DNA of 64,000 nucleotides from Rouxiella chamberiensis. Lineage in GTDB: Bacteria; Pseudomonadota; Gammaproteobacteria; Enterobacterales; Enterobacteriaceae. The notes under the pieces are model-generated. The model saw only the letters and a program-made list of their open reading frames with translations. It made no database searches and was not told the DNA's origin. The position numbers and the translations under genes are program-made. Numbering within the stretch: the stretch's first letter is position 1; the number at the start of each line of letters is the position of its first letter. The stretch covers positions 2,418,001 to 2,482,000 of the forward strand of contig NZ_CP114058.1 in the NCBI RefSeq assembly GCF_026967475.1, given 5' to 3'. This document shows, one piece after another, positions 22,628 to 32,362 of the stretch.

Positions 22628-24350
22628 ATGAAACAAACCGTCGCGGCATTCATCGCAAAAACGCTCGAAGAGGCTGGAGTCAAAAGAATTTGGGGCGTTA
22701 CGGGCGATTCGCTGAACGGCCTGAGTGACAGCCTCAACCGCATGGGCACCATCGAGTGGCTCGGGACGCGTCACGAAGAGGTGGCAGCCTTTGCCGCCGG
22801 TGCCGAAGCGCAGATTACCGGCAAACTCGCCGTGTGCGCAGGCTCCTGCGGACCGGGCAACCTGCATTTAATCAATGGCCTGTTCGAATGCCATCGCAGC
22901 CACGTGCCTGTGGTCGCCATTGCCGCACATATTCCTTCCAGCGAAATCGGCAGCGGCTATTTTCAGGAAACGCATCCGACCGAACTGTTTCGGGAGTGCA
23001 GCCACTACTGCGAAATGGTAACCAACCCCGAACAGCTGCCGCAGGTGCTGGGCATCGCGATGCGCAAGGCGATTCTGAACAAGGGCGTTTCAGTCATCGT
23101 CGTACCGGGCGATGTGGCGCTGCTACCGGCTCCGGAAGGGGCAGACACCACGTGGTATCAGCCTCTCCTGCCGGTGGTTCATCCGCCACGCTCGGAGCTG
23201 GACAAGCTTGCAGAAACTGCTCAACGGTTCGGCCAACATCACGCTGATGTGCGGCAGTGGCTGTGCGGGCGCGCATCAGGAAGTGGTTCAGCTTGCCGAA
23301 ACGCTGAAAGCGCCGGTTGTTCACGCCCTGCGCGGCAAGGAATACGTGGAATGGGACAACCCGTACGACGTCGGCATGACCGGGCTGATTGGTTTCTCGT
23401 CGGGCTATCACGCGATGATGAACGCCGATACGCTGGTGCTGCTCGGCACGCAGTTCCCCTATCGCGCCTTCTATCCGTCCGATGCCAACATCATTCAGAT
23501 TGATATTAATCCGGGCAGCATTGGCTCGCATTGCCACGTGGATATGGCGCTGGTCGGCGACATTAAATCGACCCTCACGGCGCTGCTGCCGAGTCTGGCG
23601 GCCAAGAGCGACACCCGCTTCCTCGACAAGGCGCGCAAGCACTATCTCGATGCGCGCAAAAGTCTGGACGACCTCGCCACCGCCAATGACAAGCAGGCGA
23701 TTCACCCGCAATATCTGGCGCAGCAAATCAGCAAGTTTGCCGATGAAGATGCGATTTTCACCTGCGACGTCGGCACGCCGACCGTCTGGGCCTGTCGTTA
23801 TCTGCAAATGAACGGCAAACGCCGTCTACTGGGCTCCTTCAACCACGGCTCCATGGCCAACGCCATGCCGCAGGCTATCGGTGCACAGGCTATCGACAGA
23901 AACCGTCAGGTCGTCGCGATGTGTGGCGACGGCGGCTTTGCGATGCTGATGGGCGATTTCCTGTCTATCGCGCAGCATAAACTGCCGGTCAAACTGGTGA
24001 TTTTCAACAACAGTTCACTGGGTTTTGTGGCGATGGAGATGAAGGCCGGTGGCTATCTGACAGACGGCACCGAGCTGAACAATCCCGATTTTGCCGCCAT
24101 TGCCGAGGCGACCGGCATCAAGGGCATTCGTCTTGAAAAAGCCTCCGACGTCGATGCCGCCCTGCAGGAAGCCTTCGCGCACGACGGCCCGGTACTTATC
24201 GACGCCCGTACCGCCAAGGAAGAACTCGCGATGCCGCCACAGATAAAAATGGAGCAGGCAAAGGGCTTTAGCCTCTATATGCTGCGCGCCATCATCAACG
24301 GTCGCGGTGATGAAGTCGTTGATTTGGCGAAAACTAACTGGCTGCGTTAG
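22628..24350 (+). CDS. poxB: Pyruvate dehydrogenase (quinone), one-base frameshift
   Basis: Peripheral membrane flavoenzyme that decarboxylates pyruvate to acetate and CO2 and reduces ubiquinone, active in stationary phase. ThDP-enzyme layout: PYR domain with catalytic Glu in [16 protein letters not shown]/central domain, and PP domain with the ThDP motif [30 protein letters not shown]. The C-terminal membrane-binding helix region ([19 protein letters not shown] ... LAKTNWLR) is complete. One extra base near 23205-23210 splits SELDK from [13 protein letters not shown]; the join gives the E. coli spacing. ATG with GGAGG upstream. hcp-hcr, found beside poxB in E. coli, are absent. Confidence 0.95.
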
Positions 24351-24460
24351 GGAAAGCGCTCTGCTTTTTGGCAATTTAGAGGTATATAGTGGAAGTCACA
24401 TTCCCGGGGAGGCGCGTGTCGTCTCCTGTCTTTTAATGCCAAGAGTGAGAGGAAGCAACG

Positions 24461-25474
24461 TTGATCGATTTACGTAGTGACACCGTTACGCGCCCGAGTG
24501 AGGCGATGCGCAAGGCCATGTACCAGGCCGAAGTCGGCGATGATGTGTACGGCGATGACCCGACCGTCAACGCGCTGCAGGCGCAGGTTTGTGAACTAAC
24601 CGGCAAGGAAGCCGCGCTGTTTTTCCCGACCGGAACTCAGGCCAACCTGGTTGCCCTGCTCTCTCACTGCCAGCGTGGCGACGAGTATATCGTCGGTCAG
24701 AAGGCCCATAACTACATGTATGAGGGCGGCGGTGCGGCCGTGCTCGGCAGTATTCAGCCTCAGCCGCTGGATATGGCCGAAGACGGCACAATCCCGCTCG
24801 ACAAGGTCGCCGCCGCCATCAAGGCCGATGACATCCACTTCGCCCGTACCCGCCTGCTCAGCCTCGAAAATACCCACAGCGGCAAAGTGCTGCCGCTCGA
24901 CTATCTGCAACGGGCCTTCGCCTTCACGCGCGAAAAAGGTCTGGCGCTGCATATCGACGGAGCACGCATCATGAATGCGGCGGTCGCGCTAGACGTTCCG
25001 CTGGGCGACATCACCCGTTATTGCGACACGCTGACAATCTGCCTGTCGAAAGGGCTGGGTACGCCGGTAGGTTCGGTGCTGTGCGGCAGCCGGGAGTTCA
25101 TCCAGCGCGCCAACCGCTGGAGAAAAATGACCGGCGGCGGAATGCGCCAGTCGGGTATTCTGGCCGCAGCCGCGATTTATGCGCTGGAAAACAATGTGCA
25201 GCGCTTGCAGGAAGACCATGATAACGCCCGCTGGCTGGAACAGCAGCTGCGCGCCATCGGCCTCGACATCGTGGCACCCGGCGCGCAGACCAATATTCTG
25301 TATCTTCGCCAGTCTGCCGAAAGGGCGGCCCGACTGGGTCCGTGGATGCGCGAACGGGGCGTGCTTATCTCCTCCGCTCCGCTTACCCGTTTGATTACGC
25401 ACATTAATATCAGCCGTCAGGATCTGGAGAAGGTTGTCGAACTGTGGCAGCGTTTCCTGCGCGATCCGGGCTAA
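24461..25474 (+). CDS. ltaE: Low-specificity L-threonine aldolase
   Basis: PLP enzyme cleaving L-threonine and L-allo-threonine to glycine and acetaldehyde. 337 aa. Fold-type I pattern: [13 protein letters not shown], cofactor-binding [11 protein letters not shown] and the Schiff-base Lys in [14 protein letters not shown], then [14 protein letters not shown]. The start is a TTG ([13 protein letters not shown]), fitting the E. coli N-terminus and preceded by AGAGGA at good spacing; no in-frame ATG fits better. Situated between poxB and ybjT as in E. coli. Confidence 0.96.
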   Translation: MIDLRSDTVTRPSEAMRKAMYQAEVGDDVYGDDPTVNALQAQVCELTGKEAALFFPTGTQANLVALLSHCQRGDEYIVGQKAHNYMYEGGGAAVLGSIQPQPLDMAEDGTIPLDKVAAAIKADDIHFARTRLLSLENTHSGKVLPLDYLQRAFAFTREKGLALHIDGARIMNAAVALDVPLGDITRYCDTLTICLSKGLGTPVGSVLCGSREFIQRANRWRKMTGGGMRQSGILAAAAIYALENNVQRLQEDHDNARWLEQQLRAIGLDIVAPGAQTNILYLRQSAERAARLGPWMRERGVLISSAPLTRLITHINISRQDLEKVVELWQRFLRDPG

Positions 25475-25480
25475 ACTACG

Positions 25481-25530
25481 GCCCGCAGAGGGAGCGAGTC
25501 GGGAGTTGACTCGCCGCCTGCGGGCATTTT
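25481..25530 (+). terminator. Two-tier hairpin terminator after ltaE
   Basis: Outer arms GCCCGCAG/CTGCGGGC and inner arms GCGAGTC/GACTCGC stack into one long hairpin, followed by ATTTTCC. It starts 6 bases after the ltaE stop. Confidence 0.8.
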
Positions 25531-25560
25531 CCTTGTCACTTTGAACGAGCAAAATGGAAG

Positions 25561-27032
25561 ATGCCTTTATCTCACTTACAGACACGGGCAACCTCGGAGA
25601 CACGCGTCGTCGTTCTCGGTGCCAGTGGCTATATCGGCCAGCATCTGGTTCCGCTGCTCCGTCAGCAGGGTTATCAGGTCACGGCCGCCGCAAGACGCCG
25701 TGACTGGCTGGTTGCACAGAAATGGCCGGGCGTGCGCTGCTGCTTTGCCGATGTCTATCACAATGCCAGCCTGCGTGATGCCTTTGCCGATGCCGATATC
25801 CTGATTTATCTGGTCCACGCCATGAGCGATGACGACGAGCTGTTCGAAAAAGAGCGTCAGGCGGCACAAAATACATTGCTGGCGCTGAAAGATTCGTCTA
25901 TTCAGCAGGTTATCTATCTTGGCGCGATGCAGCCCGAAAAACCGTCTTCGACCCATTTGCAGGCCCGCAAGCTGACCGGCACGCTGTTTCGTATGGGCAG
26001 CATTCCGGTGACCGAACTGCGGGCAAGTATGGTTATCGGTCCGGGGTCCGCCGCCTTTGAAGTCATGCGCGACATGATTTACAACCTGCCCGTTCTCACA
26101 CCGCCGAGCTGGGTGCGCAAGCACGCCTCGCCGATTGCACTGAATGACCTATTGTATTATCTCGCCGGACTGGTCGAGCATCCGGCCGAACAGCATCGGA
26201 TCTTCGAGGCCGCCGGTCCCGAATACCTGAGTTATCGTCAGTTGATGGAGCGCTTTATCGCGTTGAGCGGCAAACGGCGCTGGCTGGTGCCGGTTCCCCT
26301 GCCGACGCAGCTGCTGACGCTGGCCTTTCTCAACCTTCTCACCTCGGTGCCTTCGCCGCTGGTGAAATCACTGATTCAGGGGTTACGTCAGGATTTACCG
26401 GCCAACAGTGACGCGCTGCGTCAACTGCTGCCCCGGCCGCTGACCACGATTGACGAGGCGATTAACCACACGCTCGCCACCGAGGCGCAGCAGGTATTGA
26501 ATACGCCGGAATGGGCCAGCTCTCCCGATGCCCATCGGCGCTGGCGGCCGGGCTATGCCTTTTACCCGAAACAGGTCGGATTTCGTCTGGAAACCTCGGC
26601 CTCCACGCAGGCGATGTGGTCCGTGCTGCAACAGCTGGGGGCGAAGAAGGATTTTTCTATGCGCCCGCCCTGTGGCGTCTGCGCCAGCGTCTCGACCGGC
26701 TGGCGGGCAACAAGACTCGCCTCGGCCGTCCCGCTCGGCCAAAACTTGCGGTCGGTGACAGCATCGATGGCTGGACGGTCATCAGCCTGGTGCCGGAGAA
26801 ATCCCTGACGCTGCTGTTTGGCATGAAAGCCCCCGGCCTCGGCAGGCTCACCTTTACGCTGAAAGATCATGGCGAACGGCGCAGTCTGGACATCAGCGCG
26901 TGGTGGCATCCGGCGGGCGCTCGCGGACTGTGTTACTGGTACGGCATGATGCCCGCCCATCTTTTCCTGTTCCGCGGGATGGCCAAACGAATCGCCAGTC
27001 TGGCGCGTCAAAAAGACCGTCGCGGCCACTGA
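25561..27032 (+). CDS. ybjT: YbjT family NAD(P)-binding protein with DUF2867, one-base frameshift
   Basis: Atypical short-chain dehydrogenase-like protein of unknown substrate. The N-terminal Rossmann fold has GASGYIGQHL; mid-part motifs include VTELRASMVIGPGSAAFEVMRDMIYNLPVLTPP, near-identical to E. coli. The C-terminal DUF2867 part (LTLLFGMKAPGLGRLTFTL, YWYGMMPAHLFLFRGMAKRIA) is in the next frame. The break is a G5 run at 26637-26641 that should be G6 (QQLG then GEEGFFYAP). Repaired length about 490 aa versus 476 in E. coli. The ATG at 25561 has a poor ribosome-binding site, so the exact start is uncertain. Confidence 0.9.
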
Positions 27033-27136
27033 AAACGGGGCCGGGCTATTTTGCAGGCAAACGCACTCCGAGGCTCACAACTTTCCCTGTTTCTCATTGC
27101 ATAGAGTCTGATTTCACGAAAGAATGAGCGCCTATT

Positions 27137-27166
27137 TGCCCGTAAGGCAGGATAGCCTGCCGGGCA
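27137..27166. repeat. Hairpin between ybjT and ybjS
   Basis: TGCCC..GGCAGG, loop ATAG, CCTGCC..GGGCA form a strong stem-loop 29 bases before ybjS. It is followed by ACGACATTTTTA, so it may act as a weak terminator or transcript stabiliser between the two co-oriented genes. Confidence 0.5.
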
Positions 27167-27194
27167 ACGACATTTTTACGGAATTCGGATATTT

Positions 27195-28226
27195 ATGAAG
27201 GTATTGGTTACCGGCGCAACCAGTGGTCCCGGCCGCAACGCAGTAGAATATCTGCGGAAAAAAGGCATCAAGGTGAGGGCCACGGGCCGCAATGCCGCGA
27301 TGGGGCCGCTGCTTGAGAAACTGGGCGCAGAATTCATTCATGCCGACCTGACCCATCTGGTTTCCTCGCAGGCGAAAGTGCTGCTTGCCGACGTCGATAC
27401 CCTCTGGCATTGCTCCGGCCTTAGCGCACCGTGGGGCAGCGAACAGGATTTCGAGCTGGCCAACGTTCGCGCCACCCGTCGTCTGGGCGAATGGGCTGCC
27501 GCCTATGGCGTCGAGAACTTTATTCATCTCTCGTCACCGGCTATTTATTTCGATTTTCACCACCATCGCAATATCAGCGAAGACTTTCGCCCTGCGCGCT
27601 TCGCCAACCAGTTTGCGCGCAGCAAGGCCGCCGCCGAACAGGTGATAACAACGCTTGCGCTGTCGAATCCGCAGACACGTTTCACCCTTTTGCGTCCGCA
27701 GGGGATTTTTGGTCCGCACGACAATGTGCTGCTGCCCAGACTGCTGCAAATGATCAAATACGGTACGCTGATGCTGCCGCGCGGCGGCGAGGCGCTGGTC
27801 GACATGACCTACGTGGAGAATGTCGCGCACGCCATGTGGCTGGCAACCGAAAGCCAGAATCACGCCTCGGGGCGCGCCTACAACATTTCCAACATGCAGC
27901 CGCGCCCTCTCAAGTCACTGATTGAACAGCTGATGAGCGGGCTTGACGTCAAATACCGCATTCGCTCGGTGCCGTATCCCCTGCTCGACATGATGGCGCG
28001 CGGCATGGAAAAACTGGGCCGCAAGCAGCACCACGAGCCGATGCTGACACACTACAGCGTTGCGAAGCTGAATTTTGATGTCACTCTCGACACGCAGCGC
28101 GCCGAAACCGAGCTGGGCTATCGCCCGATTGTCTCGCTCGACGAAGGGATCCGCCGCACCGCCGTCTGGCTGAAAGATCATGGCAAACTGCAAAAACAGC
28201 AAGGCATTGTCGGCCACCCGAACTAA
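27195..28226 (+). CDS. ybjS: YbjS family NAD-dependent epimerase/dehydratase
   Basis: 343 aa extended SDR. Nucleotide-binding [14 protein letters not shown] at residues 7-20 and the [11 protein letters not shown] segment are clear; [15 protein letters not shown] and [18 protein letters not shown] match E. coli YbjS closely. The active-site Tyr-x-x-x-Lys of classical SDRs appears altered (FARSK), as in other YbjS proteins. Substrate unknown. Its TAA overlaps the amiD TAG tail to tail. Confidence 0.93.
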   Translation: MKVLVTGATSGPGRNAVEYLRKKGIKVRATGRNAAMGPLLEKLGAEFIHADLTHLVSSQAKVLLADVDTLWHCSGLSAPWGSEQDFELANVRATRRLGEWAAAYGVENFIHLSSPAIYFDFHHHRNISEDFRPARFANQFARSKAAAEQVITTLALSNPQTRFTLLRPQGIFGPHDNVLLPRLLQMIKYGTLMLPRGGEALVDMTYVENVAHAMWLATESQNHASGRAYNISNMQPRPLKSLIEQLMSGLDVKYRIRSVPYPLLDMMARGMEKLGRKQHHEPMLTHYSVAKLNFDVTLDTQRAETELGYRPIVSLDEGIRRTAVWLKDHGKLQKQQGIVGHPN

Positions 28227-29072
28227 TCGCTGGTGGTCGGATACTGCTCAAGCAGCGCATCGACGATAGCCTCGCTCTCTGCATCCGCATTGCCGCGATA
28301 GTCCTGTTGCCTAAAATGCATCTGGAAAGCCGCAATCACCCGACGCTGCGCCTGCGGCGTCATATTTTCCGTGACCGGATATCCGTAACGCCCCAGCCTG
28401 TCGAGTAATCCCCGGGTATCGACCGGTTGCAGCGGCGCACGTCCCGCCAGCAAGACCCTGACGCGTTCGGCGTTCGGCCACGCCCCGATGCCGTGTTGCG
28501 CGAGTTGCTGCCACGGGAACAGCGGGCCGGGATCCTCTTTGCGCTGCGGCGCGATATCACTGTGCGCCACCACGTTTCTGCGGTTTTATCTGATAACGCG
28601 CGACGATGTCGCGACTGAGCGAGGTCAGCAAACTCATCTGCGCGGCCGGGAACGGATAGAATCGCCTGCCGAGAAGGCGGCGGGTATAGCCTTTATTGAC
28701 CAGCTCGATGCCAATCGAGGTGTCATTGAGATTGGTTCTGCCGCGCCAGAAGCTGGCCCCCGCCTGCCACGCGCGCATCGATTCCGGCACCAGCTGCCAG
28801 GCGACCGGTTTCCCTTCGGCCAATGGCGGTTCTTCGGGAATCAGATAGTGGGCGCTCACGTGCTCGTCGGTCAGGGTGTTCAAGGCACTGTGAAAATCCT
28901 CGGCCGTGTAATGAATCACCAGAAAACGAATCCGCTGATCCGCCCCCTGCGCCTGACGAGATTGTTCCAGCACATAGCCCGCGAGAGGTTTTTGCGGGTT
29001 ATGTGACTGACATCCCGCCAGTAACAGGAGGCTTGGCAAGATCAAATGCCGCCAATATGGTAAAAAGTTCAT
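28223..29072 (-). CDS. amiD: N-acetylmuramoyl-L-alanine amidase AmiD (lipoprotein), one-base frameshift
   Basis: Outer-membrane-anchored zinc amidase that cleaves the MurNAc-L-Ala bond, including in anhydro-muropeptides. The lipoprotein signal ends in the lipobox LAGC (about residues 18-21). The amidase_2 domain shows [11 protein letters not shown] (zinc His) and [14 protein letters not shown] in the first segment and [21 protein letters not shown] (second His plus catalytic region) in the second; a C-terminal peptidoglycan-binding-like part ends the protein. The break is an A3 run on the coding strand (28575-28577) that should be A2. Repaired length 282 aa (E. coli 276). Confidence 0.93.
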
Positions 29073-29377
29073 CGTCCTGCCTTTGCTGAATGAGCGCTTT
29101 ATGTCTGGTAGAAGTGTAACGGGTGATGCAACATTAGAAATCGCTTTTATACTTATTCTTTCAACGCATTCAACGTTGGGCCATCAAGGATGAGGATGAT
29201 TGAAAAGGAATTTTTTGCGGTCGGAGCTGAATTCCCGCATTTATTACGCATAAGTTAAGCATGCCTGTAACAGGGCGTTAACGAGATCTTATGCTAGCTT
29301 TATGATTCAGTCCGCACACAAATAAATTTTAACCCTCCTTTGTTGCATAACTATGCTACAGAGGGTACCCTCTGCGG
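29073..29377. other. amiD-artP divergent intergenic region
   Basis: About 300 AT-rich bases with no ORF. It must hold the amiD promoter and the art operon promoter; TATGCT near 29352-29357 and TTATGAT near 29299-29305 resemble -10 boxes but I cannot choose. ybjP and ybjQ, found here in E. coli, are absent. Confidence 0.45.
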
Positions 29378-29416
29378 CATTAATGGCTATTCAGTATTTG
29401 CGCATGAGTATTCAAC
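29378..29416 (+). promoter_or_regulatory. Putative ArgR operator (two ARG boxes) over the artP start
   Basis: Two ATTCA half-sites at 29389-29393 and 29410-29414 are 21 bp apart, the centre spacing of paired 18-bp ARG boxes separated by 3 bp. Box 1 reads TTAAT-GGCT-ATTCA (consensus TGAAT-N4-ATTCA, one mismatch); box 2 has a weaker left arm (CGCAT-GAGT-ATTCA). The operator covers the artP ATG at 29404. ArgR control of art genes is known in E. coli; here it is inferred. Confidence 0.6.
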
Positions 29417-30131
29417 TAAACAGTATCAACTGCTTCTACGGAGTCCATCAGGCTCTCTTTGACATCCAGCTCGAGTGCCCTGCGGGTGAAACTCTGGTGC
29501 TGCTCGGCCCAAGCGGCGCGGGTAAAGTTCGCTGCTGCGCGTGCTTAACCTGCTTGAAATGCCGCGTTCGGGCACGCTGCACATCGCCGGCAATCAATTC
29601 GACTTCCAGAAGAAGCCGGAAGAAAAGGCCATTCGCGAACTGCGTCAGAATGTGGGCATGGTGTTCCAGCAATACAACCTGTGGCCGCACCGTACCGTGC
29701 TCGACAACCTGCTCGAAGCGCCGTGCCGCGTATTGGGGTTAAGCAAGGAGGCCGCCCTCGCGCGCGCCGAGAAACTGCTGACGCGCCTGCGCCTCAACGA
29801 CTATGCCAAACGCTATCCGCTTCACCTTTCCGGCGGTCAGCAGCAACGTGTGGCGATTGCCCGCGCGTTGATGATGGAGCCGCAGGTTCTGCTGTTTGAC
29901 GAGCCGACCGCCGCGCTGGACCCGGAGATTACCGCACAAATCGTCAGCATCATTCGCGAGCTGTCTGCAACCGGCATTACACAGGTTATCGTCACGCATG
30001 AAGTCGACGTTGCCCGCAAAACGGCAACCCGCGTGGTGTACATGGAAAATGGCCGCATCGTTGAACAAGGCGATGCCAACTGCTTCGCGCAGCCGCAGAC
30101 TCGCGAGTTTGCCAGCTATTTATCCCATTGA
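29404..30131 (+). CDS. artP: Arginine ABC transporter ATP-binding protein ArtP, one-base frameshift
   Basis: ATPase of the ArtPIQM arginine importer. 242 aa after repair, equal to E. coli. [19 protein letters not shown] and Walker A GPSGAGK are in the first segment; after an A3 run at 29524-29526 that should be A4, the protein resumes [19 protein letters not shown]-loop VFQQYNLWP, signature LSGGQQQR and Walker [15 protein letters not shown] are intact. The ATG at 29404 fits the family; an earlier in-frame ATG was rejected. First gene of the art operon. Confidence 0.95.
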
Positions 30132-30171
30132 TTCATATAAAATTATAGATTACCTAATGGAGTAGTTTGCA

Positions 30172-30903
30172 ATGAAAAAGCTTATTATTGCGGCCGTTTT
30201 AGCCGGTGTCAGCCTCTCTGCCAGTGCCGCTGATACCATCCGCTTCGCGACAGAAGCCGGTTATGCTCCGTTTGAGTTCGTGGACTCGAACAACCAGATT
30301 CAGGGCTTTGATATCGATCTCGCCAATGCCATGTGCAAAGAGATGCAGGCGACCTGTACCTTTACCAATCAGTCCTTCGACAGCCTGATCCCAAGCCTGA
30401 AATTCCGTCGTATCGACGCGGTTATCTCCGGCATGGACATCACAGCAGAGCGTTTGAAGCAGGTAGCTTTCACCAACGCCTACTATGACAACTCCGCCAT
30501 TTTCTTCGCGCAGAAAGGCAAATTCGCCGATCTGGCCGCGCTGAAAGGCAAACGTGTCGGCATTCAGAACGGTACGACCCACCAGAAATTCCTGATGGAC
30601 AAACATTCCGAAATCACGGCCGTGCCTTACGACAGCTATCAGAATGCCGTGCTGGACCTGAAAAACGGCCGTATCGACGCCGTCTTTGGTGATACCGCCG
30701 TGGTCCAGGAGTTCCTGAAAAAGAACCCTAATCTGTCTACCGTGGGCGATAAAATCACCGACCAGAGCTACTTCGGCAGCGGTTTAGGTATCGCCGTTCG
30801 TCAGAACAACACCGAGCTGCTCGGCAAAATGAACGACGCGCTGGCCAAAGTCAGACAAGACGGGACCTACAAGGCGCTGTATACCAAATGGTTCCAGCAA
30901 TAA
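30172..30903 (+). CDS. artI: Arginine ABC transporter periplasmic binding protein
   Basis: 243 aa with a Sec signal peptide (MKKLIIAAVLAGVSLSASA, cleavage before ADTIRF) and the SBP family 3 fold: EAGYAPFEFVDSNNQIQGFDIDLANAM, NQSFDSLIPSLKFRRIDAVISGMDIT, NGTTHQKFLMDKH and FGDTAVVQEFL. It is closer to ArtI than to ArtJ (KRVGIQNGTTHQKFLMDKH, TVGDKITD), and the gene order artP-artI-artQ-artM also supports artI. No separate artJ follows artM, so this may be the only art binding protein here. Confidence 0.93.
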   Translation: MKKLIIAAVLAGVSLSASAADTIRFATEAGYAPFEFVDSNNQIQGFDIDLANAMCKEMQATCTFTNQSFDSLIPSLKFRRIDAVISGMDITAERLKQVAFTNAYYDNSAIFFAQKGKFADLAALKGKRVGIQNGTTHQKFLMDKHSEITAVPYDSYQNAVLDLKNGRIDAVFGDTAVVQEFLKKNPNLSTVGDKITDQSYFGSGLGIAVRQNNTELLGKMNDALAKVRQDGTYKALYTKWFQQ

Positions 30904-30914
30904 TCTGAACAGTG

Positions 30915-31631
30915 ATGATTGACTTTCAACCTCTGCTAAGCGCCGCCGGCATGACCGTCGGCCTTGCCCTTTGCGCACTGGTCCTCGGCCTGTTTCTGGC
31001 GATGCTGTTTGCCGTGTGGGAGTCCGCGCCCTGGAAACCGCTGAGCTGGCTGGGTACCGCGTGGGTCACCATCCTGCGCGGCCTGCCCGAAATTCTGGTG
31101 GTGCTGTTTATCTATTTCGGCTCGTCGCAGCTGCTGCTGACGCTGGCCGATGGATTCAACATCAATCTGTATTTCGTGCAGATTCCGGTCAAACTGCCCG
31201 TCGACAACGTCGAAGTCAGCCCGTTTGTCTGCGGCGTGATTGCGCTGTCGCTGCTGTACTCGGCCTATGCGTCGCAAACGCTGCGTGGCGCGCTGAAAGC
31301 CGTACCGCACGGCCAGTGGGAGTCGGGTCAGGCGCTCGGGATGCGCAAAGTCGCCATCTTCTTCCGCCTGATCATGCCGCAGATGTGGCGTCATGCCCTG
31401 CCGGGTCTCGGCAATCAGTGGCTGGTGCTGCTCAAGGATACCGCGCTGGTGTCGCTTATCAGCGTCAATGATCTGATGCTGCAAACCAAGAGCATTGCCA
31501 CGCGCACGCAGGAACCCTTTACCTGGTACATGACGGCGGCGGCGATTTATCTGGTTGTGACGCTAGTTAGCCAGTTCGTCATTAAACGCATCGAACTCCG
31601 TACCACCCGCTTTGAACGGAGTGCTTCCTGA
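30915..31631 (+). CDS. artQ: Arginine ABC transporter permease ArtQ
   Basis: Inner-membrane permease, 238 aa from the ATG of [16 protein letters not shown] (a GTG one codon earlier is possible). About five helices; the cytoplasmic EAA-type loop [19 protein letters not shown] contacts Art[22 protein letters not shown] is characteristic. The stop TGA shares its A with the artM ATG, so the two are translationally coupled. Confidence 0.96.
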   Translation: MIDFQPLLSAAGMTVGLALCALVLGLFLAMLFAVWESAPWKPLSWLGTAWVTILRGLPEILVVLFIYFGSSQLLLTLADGFNINLYFVQIPVKLPVDNVEVSPFVCGVIALSLLYSAYASQTLRGALKAVPHGQWESGQALGMRKVAIFFRLIMPQMWRHALPGLGNQWLVLLKDTALVSLISVNDLMLQTKSIATRTQEPFTWYMTAAAIYLVVTLVSQFVIKRIELRTTRFERSAS

Positions 31632-32299
31632 TGTGGGAATATTTGCCTGAAGTGCTGAAAGGTCTGCATACCAGCCTGACGCTGACTCTGGCGGCGCTGC
31701 TTGTCGCGCTGGTATTGTCCGTGCTGTTTACCATTGTGCTGACACTCAAGGTGCCGGTGTTAAGCCCGATAGTGCGTGCTTACATCACCTTGTTTACCGG
31801 TACGCCGCTGCTGGTGCAGATCTTCCTGATTTACTATGGACCGGGGCAGTTTCCCTCGATTCGCGAGATCCCGTGGCTGTGGGAGACGCTGTCGCAACCC
31901 TGGCTCTGTGCGATGTTTGCGCTGGCGTTGAACAGTGCGGCCTATACCACGCAGCTGTTTGTTGGCGCGGTGCGGGCCATTCCGGGCGGTCAGTGGGAAT
32001 CCTGCCAGTCTCTCGGGATGTCGAGAAAGCAGTCGCTGCGCATTCTGCTGCCGTTTGCCTTTAAACGCGCGCTCTCTTCCTATTCCAACGAAGTGGTGCT
32101 GGTATTCAAAAGCACCTCGCTTGCGTACACCATTACGCTGATGGATATCATGGGGCACAGCCAGTTGATGTATGGCCGCAGCTACGATGTGATGGTCTTT
32201 GGTGCGGCGGGCGTGGTGTATCTGTGTGTCAACGGGCTGCTCACGCTGATGATGCGCCTGATTGAACGCCGTGCGCTGGCTTTCGAACGTCGAGACTAA
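31631..32299 (+). CDS. artM: Arginine ABC transporter permease ArtM
   Basis: 222 aa, the second permease subunit. Family segments: YITLFTGTPLLVQIFLIYYGPGQFP, the EAA loop GAVRAIPGGQWESCQSLGM, and SYSNEVVLVFKSTSLAYTITLMDIMG. Overlaps artQ by one base. Last gene of the operon; a long hairpin follows. Confidence 0.96.
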   Translation: MWEYLPEVLKGLHTSLTLTLAALLVALVLSVLFTIVLTLKVPVLSPIVRAYITLFTGTPLLVQIFLIYYGPGQFPSIREIPWLWETLSQPWLCAMFALALNSAAYTTQLFVGAVRAIPGGQWESCQSLGMSRKQSLRILLPFAFKRALSSYSNEVVLVFKSTSLAYTITLMDIMGHSQLMYGRSYDVMVFGAAGVVYLCVNGLLTLMMRLIERRALAFERRD

Positions 32300-32307
32300 C
32301 ATGGCAG

Positions 32308-32342
32308 CAGGACATATCATCGATGCATGATGATGTGTCCTG
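32308..32342. terminator. 14-bp stem-loop after artM
   Basis: CAGGACATATCATC and GATGATGTGTCCTG pair along 14 positions (one G-U) with a 7-base loop. It starts 9 bases after the artM stop. No immediate U tract on the plus strand (GTTCCCTGCCTTTT), so termination strength is uncertain. It lies between the convergent artM and the cyclase-like gene. Confidence 0.6.
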
Positions 32343-32362
32343 TTCCCTGCCTTTTCAAACGG

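Noticed and set aside
22628..23503. Truncated PoxB as a genuine short protein
   Set aside because: Full conservation resumes one base out of frame and the complete C-terminal membrane anchor is present downstream.
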